DNA of 64,000 nt from Hypomesus transpacificus. Taxonomy: Eukaryota; Chordata; Actinopteri; Osmeriformes; Osmeridae. A program made the translations under genes and the position numbers. Each line of letters starts with the position of its first letter. Positions within the stretch are counted from its first letter, which is position 1. The notes below the pieces were generated by a model that saw nothing but the letters and a program-made list of their open reading frames with translations, was not told where the DNA came from and did no database searches. The DNA lies in contig NC_061063.1 of assembly GCF_021917145.1 (NCBI RefSeq), positions 6,639,944-6,703,943 of the forward strand, read 5' to 3'. Below, piece after piece: positions 60,004 through 64,000 of this stretch.

Positions 60004-63000
60004 TATTGCATTAGAAATGATTGGTGTGATTCAGGTTATTTTTCTATATTGTAATCCTCACTTTCTCTGTGGATTATGCTGGAGACTGTGATGGGTAGCT
60101 TCACAGCAAACAGGAACTCAATGACAACAGGGGTATTAGTCAGTGATGAAATCTCCCTTTCAACAGTAGAAACCCTATGCTGTTTTATTGTGAAGGGATA
60201 CCCTCACCTTCAGGCTACTGCAGCTATTCCAGCAGCGGCGACATGTTGTGTTGCTTCATTGTATCACATATCCCTTCATTGACCCACAGTGAAAGCTAAG
60301 TATTTAGTAGTTGAAGTGGATCTACTATGAGTAATACAGCACTTCCTCAGACAGATGTGGGAATTGTTAACTTCCTTTTGGAGTTCAAATGTTTGAGCCG
60401 AGGGCTGACAGGTTTTAGAATGTAGGCCAGAGACCTAACTGTACAAACTGGATGAATTTATAAGTGTTGCAGTGGTGTCTAATATCCTGTCTTATATCTA
60501 AATGGGCACCATAGAACAGCATGGCACCATTTTGTTTCTGTACCAGTAAAAAAACAAACTGTTTATGGACAGGCAGGAAATCTTAGAGCAGGTCTTATGT
60601 CACTCTAGCTGCAAGATCTAGTCTAACCTCCCGTCTCTGTAATTATCTCTGACAACAGATTCCCTCCTGAGTAGGCGGGATAGGAGGACCACCTACCTTT
60701 ATTTATGGGCTCAACTAAAATCTCCTCTGAGAGAAAGACTCTCCAAGCATCCCTATCTCATGAGCCAAACTCCAAGTCCAGTTTGCTTTAGTTTGTTGCC
60801 GTTTTGCTGTAAACTCATTGCAGAAGCACGTTTGGAGGGAAGGACCTTTCCAAACACATAATAATAAAAAGAATAAATGCACTTCTTTTTATGTCAGTTA
60901 TTCTTGCTTGTCAGTTATTCTTAAATAATGTCTAGATTATTTACTGTTGCTCCATAAACTGACATGGACAAGTAACGGTTATGAGCTTGTGTTCGTTTTC
61001 TGTGTACTGCAGGGCAAGAAAAAAAAAGGCCTGGCGTCACAGTCTAGCAAACAGTACCACTTTCCAGCCGGGCTTTTTGTGTTTAACTTGTGTGTACATT
61101 TCTTGAGAAATCATCTGCATTAACTTTCAATCACTTAAAACCCCGGCTCCTGATACTGGAGGAACAGTATTTGGGCCCTAAGGCCGCTTGTGTCTCCACA
61201 TCTTTACTTCAGCAATGTGTAATTTGTTACTTAGCCTGTCAACACTCCCGAGCCTGACACTGTAAAACCCCACCTCTTTCTCTGTTGAACCCTGGCTTGT
61301 TTTTAGAGATGAAATCTCATAATTACATGCTTATGGAAGCACTTTTTAAGGCACTGCCTTGTACTGCTTTCTTCTGACAGACTTCACATCCTGCCCTTCC
61401 CCCCTGACATGCAGAGATAGAGGACTGACACTCTCCCATAAACTGGAACCCACTTCTACCTGCACATAGCTTGCACCTGAGAACAGGGTGCTTATGGGTA
61501 AGCGATGGGTTTTAGTGGGATATTGACCTGCTGAACTGGTTGCCTAAGCTGCCTGCCTCCATGTGGTAGCAATTCACAGCGTAATTAACCTCAGTTAATT
61601 TCTTGCCGTAATATTCAGCCAACACCAGGCGGCCTGCCAAACCTCTCAAGGAGCCAATGCGGCTCCAGGTCTTCCCCTTTTGTTGCCATGATACATAAGG
61701 TAGCTGCTCACTATGTCTGACACAAAGGAGAAAATAATATTTTTCCCATAAAATACACTCCATCAGTCTACCTATATATAATGATCAAGGTGTAGCTTAG
61801 GACAGGATTGATCCGTTTAATTCGAAGATCAGATGTTTTGAACCTCTGTTTTGGACTTTACAGCCCTCGGTACAACAGCATGTATGTCTTCATTGGTGTT
61901 CTGAAATCGATAGCCAGTGTGTAATGGAGGCTTCTGTTCCTTAATGCTCACAGGAGAGGGAGTTCAGTCCTTTGGTCTTCCTCAGACACACCTGTTTCTC
62001 ATTCCTCCTGGACGAGGGATGTCCCTCTGTGTTCCTGAGCCCATGAATCTCGCTCTCTCTTCCTCTGAGAACAAAGACGCTCTGTGTTTCACAGACAGCA
62101 CAGAGCTGCCCCTGCGGTCACCGCTTCTAATATATCCAATTATGGAAATGAAACTGTAATTTCACTTCACATGGCTGTTGAGTCAATCAAATGAACAGAG
62201 TAGGCATTAGGCAGTTGAGCTCAGGTTCGAAGTGTAAGGAGAAGCCAGGGCATTAAGTCATTTGAAACCAGGGGATACAAATCTGTGAGTTGAGTGTTTT
62301 TTCGTTTGTCTTTGCCTTTCCTGCATAAGGGAAGACGTGGTTAACAGACATCATGTGGTGAAATGCGATAACAGCAGTGTACTTATTACTGTAACTGGAA
62401 TGTGTTTTAATGTCCTACACGTGCCTCTGCTGCTACCAAGACCCCCTACCCCAAGTCCAGACTTTCTCTCCCTCATCTGTCGGTCTCTCCGGTTTCATCT
62501 CACTGCCTGTCAGTCTGGCATCGTTGCCTCTGGCCTGATCACAGAGACTGATCACTGAAATAAGTACACGTTTAACCCTCTCAGAGTCTTTAGACACTCT
62601 CTCGTCTCTATGCTTACACCGAAGTAGTCATAATATGATTTGTGTGATTATCCTTGTGATTTCCCGTCATCCCATAATCAATTCATTAATCATATTCATG
62701 GCCAAATGGAGCAAGGGTTTTCAAACCAATTAATCCACTCACATGCAGGGCTTATCAGTGACTTCAAAGATGATCAAATGCGATGTATAAACCCCCATTA
62801 TGTGACAAAGTGTTTATCTTCATGATGGAGTTTGTGTTTATGATCCTTACAGATTGACGTCTACACTGTATCTGGCAAGCACTGTCAATCGTGCAGTTGG
62901 AGCTATCATTTATTTGGAGTCCTTCTCCGCTCTGGCACCTGCAGGATCTTTCCCTCATTAGTGAGAAGTGTTGCGTTTGTCACTTCATCCGAAAAAGCCG

Positions 63001-64000
63001 GGCATTTTTCACTTCGTTAATGACATGGCACAGAAACTGGCAGCTCCACTGAGAAAAAGAAATGTTCCGTGCATGATAATATGGTGTTAGTTTGGCCCCA
63101 GTCAATCTGGTGAGTTAATGTGAACTTGTGCGTGGATCCAGAGGCCATACTCGTGCTCAGATCACTGATCTCCTTTCTTCTGGCTGACAGAGAGCTGAGA
63201 GTATCTGTCAGCCAAACCCTTCAGGACATAGAGAGAGAGAGATGGAGATGGAGACCCCAACAATGGCTGGATGATCCTGAGTTTGCATGTCACACTACTA
63301 CTGCTCTAAGCCGACTGACACAGACACAAAGAGATACCTGAGATTCTCTTATGATTGAACAAATAAAGGCCGAACGACCATTCGCGTTCCCATAACCTGA
63401 GGACAGGCTTGCAAGCCACATACTGTGTCTGTATCACAGTCTTCGTTTTCCCGGCAATACTGTTATCAAACTATTATTTGTTTTATTTATATTCGAGAAC
63501 CTATCTTCCCTTCCTCACTGTATGAGAGTATTCCTGTTTGATTGACAGGTCATGTCAATCAAACAGGAATAATGAGCCTTAACCTTGAACAGAAGTTTGC
63601 GGTTGACCAAGGTCAAGACAATCTTGGTGTGTATGCAAACACACATCAACAGGCTACTGCATGTAAAGTGGGCCACCAAAGTTCAAACGGTGTCTATGAG
63701 CATTTCCATTCGGACTTTTTGTGGATGAATTCACATTCAAATTATTTATCAAAATGATTTAGGCATGAACATTAGGTTGGAAGTTTCAGGTGACAGAGGT
63801 CATGGATAGTTAAAACTGACTCAGCTGAGGTGATCAGGAGAAGACTCCATTACAGACATGTATCCATAGAAGTAGGGGTTTACTTTGATTCTAGTGAATC
63901 ACAAACCCCTCCAAGATCTCCTGCTTGGGCCATTTGTATATTGTACAATTATATTATTTTTAAACTTTCTATAAAACAAAACAAAAAGAATCTTGCCATA
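60004..64000. other. Gene-poor region downstream of sostdc1
   Basis: Four kilobases with no convincing exon. No splice-bounded conserved frame was seen on either strand. It may hold distal enhancers of sostdc1. The only strong structure is the palindrome at 63529-63571. Confidence 0.5.
63529..63571. repeat. Perfect 19-bp palindrome with 5-base spacer
   Basis: TATTCCTGTTTGATTGACA (63529-63547), spacer GGTCA, then its exact complement TGTCAATCAAACAGGAATA (63553-63571). Each arm contains TGATTGACA, the core of the PBX-MEIS site TGATTGACAG; the left arm continues into the full decamer. Flanking bases do not pair. Confidence 0.9.

Overview
The window is vertebrate nuclear DNA, almost certainly from a ray-finned fish. 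Genes have many short exons with GT-AG introns. The interspersed repeats are of teleost type: a Tc1-like element, tRNA-derived SINEs, LINE 3' tails and abundant microsatellites and minisatellites. A fragment at 36653-36740 resembles a repeat I associate with salmonids, so a protacanthopterygian (salmonid, pike or smelt relative) is possible but not proven. Nothing prokaryotic, viral or CRISPR-like was seen. Exon boundaries were read by eye from splice sites, reading frame and recalled protein families; every complete gene closes in frame from ATG to stop.

Layout, left to right: snrk (-, 5' part only, 1-349, with an upstream untranslated exon near 2404); rpl14 (-, 3853-5766); abcf1 (+, 6392-13459); mrps18b (-, 14019-15652); ppp1r10/PNUTS (+, 20460-25609); agr2 (+, 29909-31717); tspan13 (-, 33340-38180); bzw2 (-, 39456-46348, plus a 5' untranslated exon at 49576); ankmy2 (+, 50063-55205); sostdc1 (+, 58466-59458). 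The last 4 kb hold no gene I can support.

From memory of human maps, three ancestral neighbourhoods meet here: snrk-rpl14 (human 3p22), abcf1-mrps18b-ppp1r10 (the MHC class I framework block, 6p21) and agr2-tspan13-bzw2-ankmy2-sostdc1 (7p21). Three gene pairs are head to head and may share promoters: rpl14/abcf1, mrps18b/ppp1r10 and bzw2/ankmy2. abcf1 and mrps18b converge with poly(A) signals about 30 bp apart.

Functionally these are mostly housekeeping genes: ribosome (rpl14), mitoribosome (mrps18b), translation (abcf1, bzw2), PP1 targeting in transcription and chromatin (ppp1r10), ER proteostasis in secretory cells (agr2), a tetraspanin (tspan13), an ankyrin/MYND protein (ankmy2) and a secreted BMP/Wnt antagonist (sostdc1). 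The observations most worth following up are three near-identical hairpin motifs upstream of the ppp1r10 start codon, a minisatellite whose last unit forms the bzw2 exon 7 splice donor, poly-C tracts serving as 3' splice-site pyrimidine tracts in two genes, and a perfect 19-bp palindrome near the right end carrying two PBX-MEIS-like sites. I found no clearly novel multi-gene system.
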